Source: Planctomycetota bacterium
GTDB taxonomy: Bacteria; Planctomycetota; Phycisphaerae; Phycisphaerales; UBA1924
NCBI GenBank assembly: GCA_022563015.1
Contig: JADFOF010000002.1
Span: forward strand, 1-48,453
Direction of reading: 5' to 3'
DNA: 48,453 bases
Shown: positions 20,301 to 27,146 of the stretch, in pieces
Layout: each line of letters opens with the position of its first letter
Numbering within the stretch: position 1 is the stretch's first letter
Program-made: the position numbers and the translations under genes
The notes under the pieces: model-generated
Told to the model about the DNA's origin: nothing
Seen by the model: only the letters and a program-made list of their open reading frames with translations
The model's database searches: none

Positions 20301-22163
20301 ATCCGGTCGCTGGTGGAGCGGCTCGACATGGCCGAGATCATCCAGGAACGCATCATCAAGCGCTTCGAGCTGGTGTCGTCCGACGCGCTGGCCGTCTCGA
20401 ATCTCCTGCAACAGGTGCTGGCCGGGCCGCCCGTCGGGCGAGGGCTCGGTGGAAGCGAGGCAGCGTTCAAGGTTCGGTACAACGATGTCGAGATGGAACT
20501 CGACGCCGCCACCCGCGCCCAGATCGCCGTCACGCCCGAGCTTGGCACGAACTCGATCTTCGTCCAGGCGCCGCCGGACGCGATGGCCTTCATCGAAGAG
20601 GTCGTCAATTCGGTCGAGCAGTCGCAGAACCTTGAGCGGACCATCGAGACGTTCCACCTGGTCAACGCGGACGCGAGGCAGATGGCCGAGGTGCTCAGCG
20701 CGCTGCTCAACCTCCGCCAGCAGGGCAACCGCATGATCCTCATTCCGACGCGCCGGCAGGGCGACGAGGAGCCCGAGGACCAGGAGGGTCTGTCGGGCAC
20801 GACGCTCACCGCAGTGCCCGACGAGCGGCAGGAGTTGTCGATCACGATCGACGCCCGGACCAACACGCTGCTGGTCTCCGGCACGGAGGAATACCTCGAT
20901 CTGGTGCGCAACATCGTGACCGAGCTGGACTCAATCGAGGCGGACGAGCGCGCGACGCTCGTGTTCGACCTGCAGAACGCCAAGGCCGAAGAAGTGGAGC
21001 AGCGCCTGCGAGACCTGTACCGGGCCGAGTCCGAAGCCCGGCAACGCGCCCTCGGGGGCCAGGAGGGCGGGTCGGCCAGCTCGGTATTCGAGCGGGAGGT
21101 TACGGTGGTCGGGGACGTGGCCTCGAACAAGGTCATCGTTCAGACCTCGCCGCGCTACATCAAGCTGGTCGAGGACATCATCAAGGAGCTCGACGCCCGT
21201 CCGCCGCAGGTCGAGATCCAGGTGCTCCTGGCCGAGGTGACGCTGGACGAGAGCACGCAGTGGGGAGTGGACTTCGACATCACCGATTTCGGGGGCGACA
21301 TGTACACGTTCGGGTCGCTCGCCGCCGGGGCCGGCGTCGCGTCGGCGCTGGGCGTGCCGAATCTCACGCTCTCTTCGGCTGACTTCGGAATTATGATTCG
21401 ATCGCTCGAGGCCCAGGGCCGCCTCGAAGTCCTCAGCAGGCCCAACGTCACCGTGAACAACAACCAGTCGGCCCGCATCAATGTGGGCCAGAACATCGCG
21501 CTGGTCACCGGCACGCAGTTCTTCGCGCAGGGCAACTCCCAAGCGATCGTAGAGCGAGAGGACGTGGGCATCATCCTCGAAGTCACGCCCTCGATCAGCA
21601 GCGACGGGTACGTGCGGCTGGAGATCTCGCCCACCATCTCTCAGGTCTCGGGCACGTCGGATCAGATCTCCGCGGGCGTGTTCTCGCCGCGCATCGACAT
21701 TCGAGAGATACAGACGACCGTCACGATCCGCGACGGGCAGACGATCGTCATCGGCGGCCTCATCCAGACCACGTTGGTGGATCGCGAGACCAAGGTGCCG
21801 TTCTTTGGAGACCTCCCGATCATCGGCCCCCTCTTCCGGTCCACGGATACCAACATCGTCAAGACGGAGCTGCTCGTCATCCTGACACCCACGATCATCC
21901 CTGGGGATGGTGTTCAGCACGCAACTCGTGTCAATCAGATTATCGCCGAAGAGATTTCCAGGAGATCCAACTCCGAGACGCTGCTCAAGATCGTGGAGGA
22001 GATGCAGCGCGGACCGGCGAAATCTGATTCCGCACCGGACGCCGATGCGCCCGGCAAGGGCGACAAGTCGGGCGAGAAGTGCATGGGCGAAGTGGACGAC
22101 GAAACCGAGAAGACGCACTCCAAAGCGCCCGCTGGTTCTGATCCCCCGGAGCCCGGAGCATGA
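8364..22163 (+). CDS. gspD: Giant type II secretin GspD with about 50 tandem periplasmic N modules
   Basis: GspD forms the outer-membrane channel of the T2SS. This frame is unbroken for 13.8 kb and encodes 4,599 residues, about seven times the usual length. It has a signal peptide (LALAMVLTAGLAAPSYA, residues 8-25) and an N0 domain (about 52-130). About 50 repeats of a secretin N1-type module follow, each with a core like TNSLLVSA and a helix like IxxLIxxLD, from residue 193 to 4255 with mean spacing 83. The pore domain spans about 4283-4530, with VTIRDGQTIVIGGLIQ and VPFFGDLPIIGPLF as in ordinary secretins. The tail is acidic, lysine-rich and disordered. A ribosome-binding AGGGAG lies seven bases before the ATG. 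The gene closes the gsp operon apart from a lipoprotein gene that overlaps it by ATGA. The modules are divergent, which argues against an assembly artefact. Confidence 0.93.
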   Translation: MDRKQHTSLALAMVLTAGLAAPSYAIMQESVLAADTAPAAVTPEDPGPPAVDPEKLIRFNFTEAPYSAVLEAFSRESGLPMIREAEPPETTMTFISGSAYTFDDALGILNQFLRMHNVYVAHEDNYLYFRTLKDEARQARQPVGGPVPPGIPGYEIVTVTIPLNNAAAATTREKIERLVDPDYGSVIDVPGPNFLIVTETADQCRRIWEIVSMIDADLVDFKTELYTLKYSKAQDVYTALKELVKVKTIETIIDLKGNVTTQVKDGNVDGLNFWADERTNSILLVGPMARIQVVTELIELLDVPGGPGGEREMRTFLLESITPAQAATSLGDLFRAVPDDRKPTILPLPEVGKITVVAAPGEMLHAISLLGEIDPDSTSALRPQGETPGTYGNRTYKLVRLEHVTPQQAEQIVKRLLTARQQTVLRFTPSPDGRSLIVSGPSTDVESFETLVAGIDLAPDFDKEFRLVRVTKGDPARVLARAESLFTETGQAEKHPLTISLDNQTGEIQLIGSRQGLAAFESLLRTVEAGVEIDTEARHYVLSHILPSSIVSSLTRLSRPLLEPSDGSAYIAPRFEALDELDRLIVRAEPDQFTIIEELIDVLDQEAPGSTQIRFERVRMGDPNTLVQRALSLYEERTQGMDDRDAGPVNVEVDTASGTLVIRGTAGGIRLFTESLTQVQQLVPPQRTMRIVDIQNVRASEIIEPLRQFLDSTDPVDPARRVPDPDLAVVERTNSLLVTAEDAQHRLIADYVRRLDVIERSDLPPLRLLQIKTADSAAIASMLTQQYAKRPQSDRAARPVEVRADTATNTLIVSAHPELYDEIKDFVELLNTQEDEPERQTILFPLKVAKADLVAAAMDRLFPVPPMPRDSRNRPMPWLQKEKEITVSAETSSNSLIIDAPTDRIPSLEELARKLDIVELPPQAQLRTYRVIKADLTAVATTLRGMSSKGILSAPAQPGKQPVQVVIETEPRSSTLIVAGDEVTFERVEQLLEDLNEVIVERGLRIIPIVNAQVEDVRERALAIYNAQIESLPGATHVDVTINSKTNSLEVVGDEDALGRFVKILDELQRQAGPAREVRIIELRLAKVADVVGFLEEMVSASESMRIQGGPTPVFEPIETTNSLMVAATTAQFPIIESLVRSLDAQQTVDRPPLKILALDATDATSLASVLQRTYDQRPMDERAKQPVEIQSDPATNTLIVSAHEDLLPEIQDIVRELNQSRIGDEDREIRIFPLRVARAEDLARTMDEMFPVPPMPKDSRGRPLPHLQKPKEIFVRADRATNSIIVDAPAKRMAEFNEIVKMLDSPRQSDVEVRTYRIERADLAAVTRTLQDLASRGALPQSGQTPVTVNAEPISRTLIVSGPSEVFEAVEQILLDLDARPDIPPTTLKMYTLKHARAERLSSLLTDLLTTRLREQQLEEGFAVASIESLLHVAADSATNTLIISAPEDVQLIAAELIKVLDSEAAQVGRAIIRVVPLIYTDAAQVAQDLIGALANYDLPTGGTVSVVPARGSNALVLSGAAKDLDKIEKELIANLDRQPFDPEKPAVETFGLEHADATAIAQTVERLLKEQQETDPRILQLMARYQRNRPDLFKQPSIRVEAEPRTNSLLVSGTAATIELATAIIERLDQPAEQEERELVTFTPMRADAVTLAAAVSRIAEQTIVRTRRPLEIVAEPTSGSVLVIGSKEQTAQVVLLLAEFDDRTPTIPRVEVGVFDVMHTDASSVARTVQAMLNDRSRWPDELRRAERAGVGVPQPTVNADGNRLVVSSPVGLMALASELIATIDQPPSGGTREVRVFRLHKGEAESVATAVRLALESSAEPGQPVPVVTPEPASNSIVVSGLAEQLIEAAELITSMDDAVEPGGMGVRTIFLEHARAEAIAPIIEQILEKESFFDQLAPWERSRYVGRFGAPPDQGGIRVSAERRLNAIVISAPVHVLELAEQVVHELDVDRADAAASRPIRVIPLLNADAAQLAANVEAVFEEDESGDPPPTIRVDIEGNALIVRATTDQMAMIESLAKQLDSAAFGSQRQLRMIPIDRSKVDATIMALTLKRLMEHRGGVKVEVITIEELLTEPEETEDPGGVGLAPPGRGTGPADTIARIAAYAVAAQPEQVDNSGKVDGSAGEVAQLDPDDDTPVIRIAVDLDTNMLVVIGPPRLTDRLFELVTHLQDQMPAEPTAVHIVPLPASINPTDVQRLVNQTVQQVGRTSPTNPGGFTGRVVAQPDPSGGALIVWANDTDFASIREIITSVVKLDTATRLTIKVYRLENITAQRAIQAINDLFTASPRGRQARRIRGLDLTMQTSDGREIRGRLDPSLIRVTADPNGTSIIVAAPGDSIPLIDELIGVMDQSDVSERLSIRRYALTNARADDLNRTLQQLFDAQRQGPNRNEMPQAQFIADQRTNSLLVTASEAQHREVERLLVAADAAELDDGLELEIITLQHALPSMVEKIIKQVIVGNDPGREGRVQISADDASNVLVVRASPEDFWNIRRIVAEVDGADVGQLAVRSIKLDRADAQNVAQSLQRFFQDRASVANRAGRGGARSRVAITGDRRSGTIVVAASDEDFEQIQSLVEMFDRENAQGDWQFQIVPLKHASVSDIAGTVEDIANQIQFGGYFFFRPRGAEQGREDKIYVRSNERTNSLVVFGTGELFDQILGVIEKLDQPYSTQALRVVKAIRVEGADLRAMARVVTQAMENPNRERWWLPDADAVQVQVDQRRRLLMLIGPAERVDIALGYIEDLARAGTPETREIDTIALRHAEASAAARSITSFFRDRARAMGLADQEVTVIGSPDGNVLIVSADPEQMVLLRDLVARIDTPTDDGRRTEVYVLKHTTAEEAAGTIKSLMDTSGEDAVRVMPQPSTNAILVSAPEDQFEHIDALIAQLDVEPDLEDASIVSVTLQNARAEDVAEALRDALPDTIKVKITPVSRTNSIIVSGTPEAVKLVIDQIPIFEMEPSRPAIEFRRFQLTNADAFDVVMTLERLARGMDRSRNAPEPNIDYLRDENVVLITAPLEQIETLSQWIEQLDVTSEDDQVTDFVELEYAQAEQVANALDVFYGPYARQAKTPGARNVSIVADPVTNSLIISANETEWINIRALLERFDNEKYDTAQTIRLIALKHADAATVARALNEGFRAPIEAQLQRERIQIEARERGRRGRNDDFGFAQPAVLLDLDDTPTVSAEPMTNSLIIFASKKQIQRIEKIVEQLDSDEFVQINQPRIIPITTGRPSEIAGVIRQTFENRSVRSGPRSLLVVGSDSAGVLIVRADEADFAQVLALAESLQQEGLESLPTVRTIALHGTPASRLRDTLLASFQPVAQKRGESLAITVDRSSNRLVISSSKDLFEQIREVALELDGSLGGPEGLRDGIGQSVKIVNVTNNDPAAIRQMLNQMGVMRGQPADLPGVVNDPVQVVPLRTRRAVALIGNPVDIEAVASLIAVIDAEPLASEQHIAIVHLMQNDADRVASAMRELLDVASGANTAPAQALQEQIRRLNIARNGIGDEDLSLDLSVPIRLIPDSTTNTLSIASTIENVAALIVLAKSFDTLALGDAVVVRIFALENADAGRTKRVIDELFRQGESLSRLPGSQRLSTPTTATGKALAGTIAVSVDERTNALIVAGREEAVAFVEVLIGQLDSDEAANWVETRVIALEHADALRLAETLRRVIVHGQRELPGAMGLQRQVARLLMRDGDGPEGRIEADLFLPLTDVIIEAEEQLNALIVVASSSNLRVVGKLVEMLDVPLAGADNTVRIYPLEFAAADRVASMIDGFFERRERSKLMRPEDTVIITPDLRTNSLIVSTSPRSFTLIESLLKTMDGEERDFTVGIHVLPVEGADVARLAPKIQAAMTERIQAGRRAGDVSSPLDTFRVDADPTTNVLLVTSSDENLQIVKDLIEALTAEGVPDVRAAEGFAIIPVTTQPPEEIAAHINEIYVSKENERRGEGTISVRPNERLSALIVSGTEEDIKQIRSLVERLDMAEIIQERIIKRFELVSSDALAVSNLLQQVLAGPPVGRGLGGSEAAFKVRYNDVEMELDAATRAQIAVTPELGTNSIFVQAPPDAMAFIEEVVNSVEQSQNLERTIETFHLVNADARQMAEVLSALLNLRQQGNRMILIPTRRQGDEEPEDQEGLSGTTLTAVPDERQELSITIDARTNTLLVSGTEEYLDLVRNIVTELDSIEADERATLVFDLQNAKAEEVEQRLRDLYRAESEARQRALGGQEGGSASSVFEREVTVVGDVASNKVIVQTSPRYIKLVEDIIKELDARPPQVEIQVLLAEVTLDESTQWGVDFDITDFGGDMYTFGSLAAGAGVASALGVPNLTLSSADFGIMIRSLEAQGRLEVLSRPNVTVNNNQSARINVGQNIALVTGTQFFAQGNSQAIVEREDVGIILEVTPSISSDGYVRLEISPTISQVSGTSDQISAGVFSPRIDIREIQTTVTIRDGQTIVIGGLIQTTLVDRETKVPFFGDLPIIGPLFRSTDTNIVKTELLVILTPTIIPGDGVQHATRVNQIIAEEISRRSNSETLLKIVEEMQRGPAKSDSAPDADAPGKGDKSGEKCMGEVDDETEKTHSKAPAGSDPPEPGA
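10419..11585 (+). repeat. Five-module block, copy A, in gspD
   Basis: Residues 686-1074 of GspD hold five N modules that match the following 389 residues module by module. The clearest marker is FPVPPMPRDSRNRP at residue 862, a long loop found only here and at the matching place in copy B. The period is exactly 1,167 bases at both the block start and the loop. Confidence 0.75.
11586..12752 (+). repeat. Five-module block, copy B, in gspD
   Basis: Residues 1075-1463 repeat copy A. The marker loop is FPVPPMPKDSRGRP at residue 1251, and both copies share the core TNTLIVSAH two modules into the block. The copies are well diverged in sequence, so this is an old internal duplication and not a sequencing error. 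Confidence 0.75.
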
Positions 22164-22702
22164 GCCGGCTCGCGATCGACAGACGGTGCCGCGATGGAAG
22201 GCGCGTCCTGCGCACCGCCGCGCCTGTGGCCTTGTGTATCGCGATGATTTCCTGCGCGAGCGATCGCGCCGGCAGGAGGTCGCTGGGCAAGCCGCCGCAG
22301 GACGCCCAGCCGGCCCATCTGGTGATGGGCGTGCTCGGAAAGATCATCGATTCGGACGAGAACGGGTTCCCGGACACAATCGTCGTAGTGGTCAACGTGA
22401 TGATCCGCGTTCATCCCGTGCCGATCACACCCCCGGGCACGTTTGTGTTTCGACTCGAGGACGAGGATGGCACGGTTCTGGTGCGGTGGGAGCTGGACGA
22501 GGAATCGACGCGTGCGGCCCGGCGGCCGGCGACGCTGATCGGCCCGGGATACGTGTTCCGCCTCAGTATTCTCGACAAGATCCCCGACGCCATGCCGCCC
22601 ACCTCGATGAGCCTCAGCGCGACCTTCCTGCCCACCGTCGGCGAGCCGGCCGAATCCTCGGGGCGCAAATACGTGCGGTTCGGTCGCGATCGCGGTTATT
22701 AG
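22160..22702 (+). CDS. Small lipoprotein coupled to gspD; possible secretin pilotin
   Basis: The 180-residue product starts in an ATGA overlap with the gspD stop. Its N-terminus is basic, then has a hydrophobic stretch and a lipobox-like MISC (VALCIAMISC|AS), predicting a lipid-anchored protein. The mature part begins polar, then has VMGVLGKIIDSDENGFPDTIVVVVNVMIRV, in which DSDENGFPD looks like a calcium-binding turn, and continues as probable beta structure. I do not recognise a family. Position directly after a secretin gene and the lipid anchor suggest a pilotin (the lipoprotein that guides secretin to the outer membrane). That role is inferred from context, not from similarity to GspS. 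Confidence 0.7.
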   Translation: MSRLAIDRRCRDGRRVLRTAAPVALCIAMISCASDRAGRRSLGKPPQDAQPAHLVMGVLGKIIDSDENGFPDTIVVVVNVMIRVHPVPITPPGTFVFRLEDEDGTVLVRWELDEESTRAARRPATLIGPGYVFRLSILDKIPDAMPPTSMSLSATFLPTVGEPAESSGRKYVRFGRDRGY

Positions 22703-22836
22703 GGCCGAGCATCGCGCGGAGATTTACGACCCATCGATCGAGAAATCGAACGATGCCCCCCGGACGGGTCGATACCCCGTCTATCATTGTGTCTACAGCT
22801 CACGAACACCAAACAAGAGCAGGACAAGAGGGCAAC

Positions 22837-25707
22837 ATGAGTTCCGGGCCACGCGGCATTGGGGTGTCCGTCAACGGTTGGAACGCCGAGTATCTGGATG
22901 CTCAGTTCGCGGCGTTCGAGCGCGATCCAAGATCGCTTCCCCCGGACGTGCGGGCTTTCTTCCAGGGGTTCGAGCTGGCCCGCCGGGGTGAGGCCTCGCT
23001 CGGCGGCGACGACAACCGCCTTGTACGCTTCCAGGGATCCGTTGACGATCTGGTGCACATGTACCGTGAGATCGGGCACCTGGCCTCGGCGGTCAACCCG
23101 CTGAACCGCGAGCCCGCGCGTCCCGAGGAGCTCACGCTCGCCTACCACGATCTGAGCGAGGATGACAGGGGCCGGCCGGTCGTCTCGGCCTCCGTCGAGC
23201 TGCCGGAAAACCCCACGCTGGGCGACTTGGTGGACAAGCTCGAAAAAACCTACTGCCGATCGATCGGCGTCGAATACATGCACATCGCGACGATCGAGGA
23301 GCGCGAATGGGTCCGGCGCAGGTTCGAGCGCCACGACGGGCTGATCCCGCTCGAGCGCGGCGATCGGGTCCACCTGCTGCGACAGCTCCTGCAGGCGGAA
23401 TCGTTCGAGCACTTCCTGGCCAAACGCTACCCCGGCCAGAAGAGGTTCAGCCTCGAGGGCGCACAATCGCTCATCCCGCTGCTCAACCATCTGTTCGAGG
23501 CGGCATCGGCGCTGGGCGTCGAGGAGGTCGTGCTGGGGATGGCCCACCGCGGTCGGCTCAATGTCCTCAACAATGTCATCGGCAAAACCTACGAGCAGAT
23601 ATTCACCGAGTTCGAGGACAGCTGGGCGGAGGACTACACCGACGGCGGGGGCGACGTCAAGTACCACCGGGGCTACTCCGGAACACGGGAGTTTCGTGGC
23701 GGCCGAACGCTCAAGCTCGTCATGTCCTCGAATCCAAGCCACCTGGAGTCGGTCGATGGAGTCGTCGAGGGTCGCTGCCGCGCCAAGCAGAGGCTGCGCG
23801 GCGATCTCGAGCGTCGGCGCGTCATCCCGGTGCTGATTCACGGCGACGCCGCCGTCGCCGGCCAGGGACTGGTCGCCGAGGTGCTCAATCTTTCGCAGCT
23901 GGAGGGGTACACAACCGGCGGCACGATCCACATCGTCGTCAACAATCAGATCGGGTTCACGACCTCGCCCGCCGACGCACGGTCCAGCCGTTATTGCACC
24001 GACGTCGCAAAGATGATCGACGCCCCGGTGTTCCACGTGAACGGCGACGATCCGGAAGCCTGTGCCGCGGTCGCTCAGTTCGCGATCGAGTATCGCCAGC
24101 AGTTCCGCAAGGACGTATTCATCGATATGGTGTGCTACCGGCGCTACGGGCACAACGAGCAGGACGAGGCGTCGTTCACCCAGCCGCTCCTCTACGAGAA
24201 GATCTCAAAGAAGCCCGGCGCGCTCAAGGAATACGCGCAACGACTGCTGGCCGACGGCGTCATCGACGAGGCCGACATGCGCACGATCCGCGAGCGGCTC
24301 GAACAGGCGCTGGATCAGGCACAAGAGGCCGCCAGGATATCGCCCTACGATCCGACGATCGACCCCGGCAGCCATCGCTGGCAGGGGATGACCGGTGAGT
24401 ACAAGTTCGACGATCACGACACATCGGTGCCGATGGAGGTTCTTCGGGAGGTCTGCGCCGCGATCGGCCACGCCCCGGAAGGGTTCAATCTCAACCGGAA
24501 GCTCGCGAAACTCCTCAAGGCCCGCGCGGCGCTCCCCGAGACGAAGCACATCAGCTACGCCGACGCGGAGACGCTCGCCTACGGCACGCTCCTGCTGGAC
24601 GGGTACGGCATCCGGGTGAGCGGCCAGGACTGCCGACGCGGCACGTTCAGCCACCGCCACGCCGTGCTCCGCGACGCCAAAACCGCCGAGCCGTACATCC
24701 CGCTCAACAACATCCGCGAGCTGGGTGTCTACTGCACGGACGAAGCGCCCGGCACGACCGCTCCCGACGGCAGACCCCGGCAGGGCACGCTGTGCATCTA
24801 CGACAGCCCGCTGTCCGAGCAGTCCGTGCTCGGGTTCGAGTACGGGTACTCACTCGTCGATCCCGGCATGCTCGTGGTGTGGGAGGCGCAGTTCGGCGAT
24901 TTCGCCAATGGCGCACAGGTCATCATCGACCAGTACCTCGCCTCGGCGGCGGCGAAGTGGGAACGCTGGTCCGGGCTGGTGCTGCTGCTGCCGCACGGGT
25001 ATGAGGGGGCCGGGCCGGAGCACTCGTCCGCACGCCTGGAGCGCTTTCTACAGCTGTGCGGCAACGGCAACATGGAGATTGTCTACCCGACCGACGCCTC
25101 GCAGATCTTCCACGTCCTGCGCCGCAGCGTGGCGCGGTCGTTCCGCAGGCCGCTGATCGTCATGACGCCCAAGAGCATGCTGCGTGTGCCGACCGCGACG
25201 ATTGACGAGCTCGCCCACGGCCGATTCCGCGAGATCATTGATGATCCGATCTTCACCGCCGAGGGTGCTGCCGGCACGGCGTCCCCGCCCAGAAGCGGCG
25301 TTCGACGCGTCATCTACTGCACGGGCAAGGTCTATTACGATCTCGCCAAACGCCGTGAGCAGCTCGCCCGGACGGATCTGGCGATCGTTCGGATCGAGCA
25401 GCTCTACCCGTTTCGGACGGCGATGCTCGAGGAAATCAACACGTCATACCCCGCCGCTGCCGAGCGCGTGTGGGTCCAGGAAGAGCCTCGCAACACCGGC
25501 GCGTACCAATTCATCGCGGATGCATTTTACGATGAGCTCGGGATCGATCGCATCGGGTACATCGGGCGGGACGCCAACGCATCGCCCGCGGTCGGGTCGC
25601 TCAGCGTGCACAAGCGCGAACAAGAGGCGATCATCGCAAAGGCGGTCGGCCCTTCGCCCGATACAAGTGCTGCCCGGCCCGGGAGGAGAATTTCCGCCTC
25701 GGCGTGA
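22837..25707 (+). CDS. sucA: 2-oxoglutarate dehydrogenase E1 component
   Basis: SucA is the thiamine-diphosphate-dependent E1 subunit that decarboxylates 2-oxoglutarate in the TCA cycle. The 956-residue product matches the family length (about 930). Seen in order: an N-terminal segment with FFQGFEL, the motif GMAHRGRLNVLNNVIGKTY, SNPSHLESVDGVVEG, GDAAVAGQGLVAE, the thiamine-diphosphate/Mg region with NNQIGFTTSP, RYGHNEQDEASFTQP, and a transketolase-like C-terminal part (YGYSLVDPGMLVVWEAQFGDF, QEEPRNTGA). The ATG at 22837 has a good ribosome-binding site (AAGAGGG). The frame stays open far upstream but overlaps gspD and the lipoprotein gene there, so it is not used. The E2 gene follows after 52 bases; no E3 (lpd) gene is present. 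Confidence 0.97.
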   Translation: MSSGPRGIGVSVNGWNAEYLDAQFAAFERDPRSLPPDVRAFFQGFELARRGEASLGGDDNRLVRFQGSVDDLVHMYREIGHLASAVNPLNREPARPEELTLAYHDLSEDDRGRPVVSASVELPENPTLGDLVDKLEKTYCRSIGVEYMHIATIEEREWVRRRFERHDGLIPLERGDRVHLLRQLLQAESFEHFLAKRYPGQKRFSLEGAQSLIPLLNHLFEAASALGVEEVVLGMAHRGRLNVLNNVIGKTYEQIFTEFEDSWAEDYTDGGGDVKYHRGYSGTREFRGGRTLKLVMSSNPSHLESVDGVVEGRCRAKQRLRGDLERRRVIPVLIHGDAAVAGQGLVAEVLNLSQLEGYTTGGTIHIVVNNQIGFTTSPADARSSRYCTDVAKMIDAPVFHVNGDDPEACAAVAQFAIEYRQQFRKDVFIDMVCYRRYGHNEQDEASFTQPLLYEKISKKPGALKEYAQRLLADGVIDEADMRTIRERLEQALDQAQEAARISPYDPTIDPGSHRWQGMTGEYKFDDHDTSVPMEVLREVCAAIGHAPEGFNLNRKLAKLLKARAALPETKHISYADAETLAYGTLLLDGYGIRVSGQDCRRGTFSHRHAVLRDAKTAEPYIPLNNIRELGVYCTDEAPGTTAPDGRPRQGTLCIYDSPLSEQSVLGFEYGYSLVDPGMLVVWEAQFGDFANGAQVIIDQYLASAAAKWERWSGLVLLLPHGYEGAGPEHSSARLERFLQLCGNGNMEIVYPTDASQIFHVLRRSVARSFRRPLIVMTPKSMLRVPTATIDELAHGRFREIIDDPIFTAEGAAGTASPPRSGVRRVIYCTGKVYYDLAKRREQLARTDLAIVRIEQLYPFRTAMLEEINTSYPAAAERVWVQEEPRNTGAYQFIADAFYDELGIDRIGYIGRDANASPAVGSLSVHKREQEAIIAKAVGPSPDTSAARPGRRISASA

Positions 25708-25759
25708 GCCGCCGCATCCGACCCGCAGTTGACCAGCGTACGAGAGAAAGCCCCGCACC

Positions 25760-27040
25760 ATGCCCGTCGACATCGTGATCCCGAACGTAGGCGAGTCGGT
25801 CACCACCGGCGTCATCGCCACGTGGCTCAAGTCCGACGGCGAGTGGGTCGACCGCGACGAGACCGTGCTCGAACTCGAGACCGACAAAGTCACGATGGAA
25901 GTGCCGGCGCCCGCCGCCGGGCTGGTGTCTCACTCGGCCAACGAGGGCGACGAGGTCGAGGTGGGTTCGGTCGTCGGCTTGATCGACGATGCCGCCACGC
26001 CGCCCGCCAGGCCGACCGCGCAGACGGATACGACGACCGTCGAGTCCTCCACCGCCGAACCTGCCGCGGCGATCGCAGTCGCGGATTCGGCCGGTCCAGC
26101 CGCGCCGTCGCCCAAGACCACGACCGCACCGCCCGTGAGCAGCGAGTCCCGCGCCACGCCGCTCGCGGCTAAGGTGGCCACGCAGTTGGGCGTCGATCTC
26201 GCGAACGTCGTCGGCACGGGCGCCGGCAACCGCATTCGCGAGCAGGATGTGCGGACGTTCGCGCAGTCGGGCCCGGGCGGCATCGAGGCGGCGGAGTCGG
26301 CGCCGGATCCCGTCGCGACCCGGGGTGTCACGCGCGAGCGCATGTCGCCGCTGCGCCGGCGCATCGCCCAGCGGCTGGTCGAGGCCCAGCAGACGGCCGC
26401 GATGCTGACCACCTTCAACGAGTGCGACATGACACACGTCATGGCGCTGCGCAAGAAGCACAAGGAGGCGTTCGCGGAGAAGTTCGGCGTGGGCCTGGGA
26501 TTCATGTCGTTTTTCATCAAGGCCGCCGCCGCCGCGTTGCGGGCCTTTCCCAGAGTCAACGCCTACATCGTCGATGACGAGGGCAGCCCAGCCGTCGAGT
26601 CGCACGATTTCTACGACATTGCCGTGGCGGTCTCGACGCCCAAAGGGCTTGTGGTCCCGGTGATTCGCAATGTCGAGCGCCTGTCGTTTGCCGAGATCGA
26701 GCTGGCCATCAAGGATCTCGCCGCCCGGGCGCGCGACGGAAAGCTGTCGCTCGACGAGATGACCGGCGGCACGTTCACGATCACCAACGGCGGGGTCTTC
26801 GGCAGCCTGCTCTCAACACCGATCCTCAACCCCCCGCAGTCGGCCATCCTCGGCATGCACACGATCAAGAAACGTGCCGTCGAGGACCCGGACACTCCGG
26901 GGCAGATCGTCCTGCGCCCCATGATGTACCTCGCTGTGAGCTACGACCATCGCATCGTTGACGGCGCCGAAGCCGTGCAGTTCCTCGTGGCCGTCAAGGA
27001 AGCCATCGAGGATCCGAGCCGGCTCATGCTCGAACTCTGA
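25760..27040 (+). CDS. sucB: 2-oxoglutarate dehydrogenase E2 (dihydrolipoamide succinyltransferase)
   Basis: This is the E2 core of the 2-oxoglutarate dehydrogenase complex; it transfers the succinyl group from lipoamide to CoA. The 426-residue product has one N-terminal lipoyl domain with the modified Lys at 43 ([14 protein letters not shown]). An Ala/Thr/Pro-rich linker follows, then a peripheral-subunit-binding domain (about 133-170, [16 protein letters not shown]...GNRIREQDV), a second linker and the catalytic domain. The active-site motif is SYDHRIVDG (His397, Asp401) near the C-terminus. Adjacency to sucA supports the 2-oxoglutarate over the pyruvate complex. Confidence 0.96.
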   Translation: MPVDIVIPNVGESVTTGVIATWLKSDGEWVDRDETVLELETDKVTMEVPAPAAGLVSHSANEGDEVEVGSVVGLIDDAATPPARPTAQTDTTTVESSTAEPAAAIAVADSAGPAAPSPKTTTAPPVSSESRATPLAAKVATQLGVDLANVVGTGAGNRIREQDVRTFAQSGPGGIEAAESAPDPVATRGVTRERMSPLRRRIAQRLVEAQQTAAMLTTFNECDMTHVMALRKKHKEAFAEKFGVGLGFMSFFIKAAAAALRAFPRVNAYIVDDEGSPAVESHDFYDIAVAVSTPKGLVVPVIRNVERLSFAEIELAIKDLAARARDGKLSLDEMTGGTFTITNGGVFGSLLSTPILNPPQSAILGMHTIKKRAVEDPDTPGQIVLRPMMYLAVSYDHRIVDGAEAVQFLVAVKEAIEDPSRLMLEL

Positions 27041-27146
27041 TACCGACCGCAGTCGGCGCGCAAGCGCGTACGGCGCACATGATTCGTGGACTCATCGTCA
27101 GCGGGGTTGCGCCTGATGCGGCGTCGGATTCCGCGTGCGCGGGCGC

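Larger units (their letters stand above)
8766..21207 (+). repeat. Tandem array of about 50 secretin N1-type modules within gspD
   Basis: Reading the GspD protein end to end, I count about 50 occurrences of one pattern. Each has a beta strand with Asn-Ser/Thr-Leu-Ile-Val or a close variant, a short turn, a helix ending in Leu-Asp, and then a strand-helix pair rich in Ala-Asp-Ala. First and last cores are at 8940 and 21126, which gives a mean period near 249 bases. Several modules carry 20-50 residue loops between strand and core. Some cores are degenerate (for example modules 3, 5 and 41), so the count could be off by one or two. Confidence 0.85.

Noticed and set aside
8766-21207. CRISPR-like or nucleotide tandem-repeat array
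   Set aside because: Repetition is at the protein level with diverged DNA; there are no identical repeats with spacers.
21907-22836. 310-codon N-terminal extension of the sucA frame
   Set aside because: It overlaps the end of gspD and the whole lipoprotein gene in another frame and has no similarity to E1; the start at 22837 has a good ribosome-binding site and normal family length.
27041-27146. Intrinsic terminator between convergent sucB and the phosphatase gene
   Set aside because: Only short 5-bp stems (CCGAC/GTCGG, CGCGC/GCGCG) without a U-run; too weak to call.
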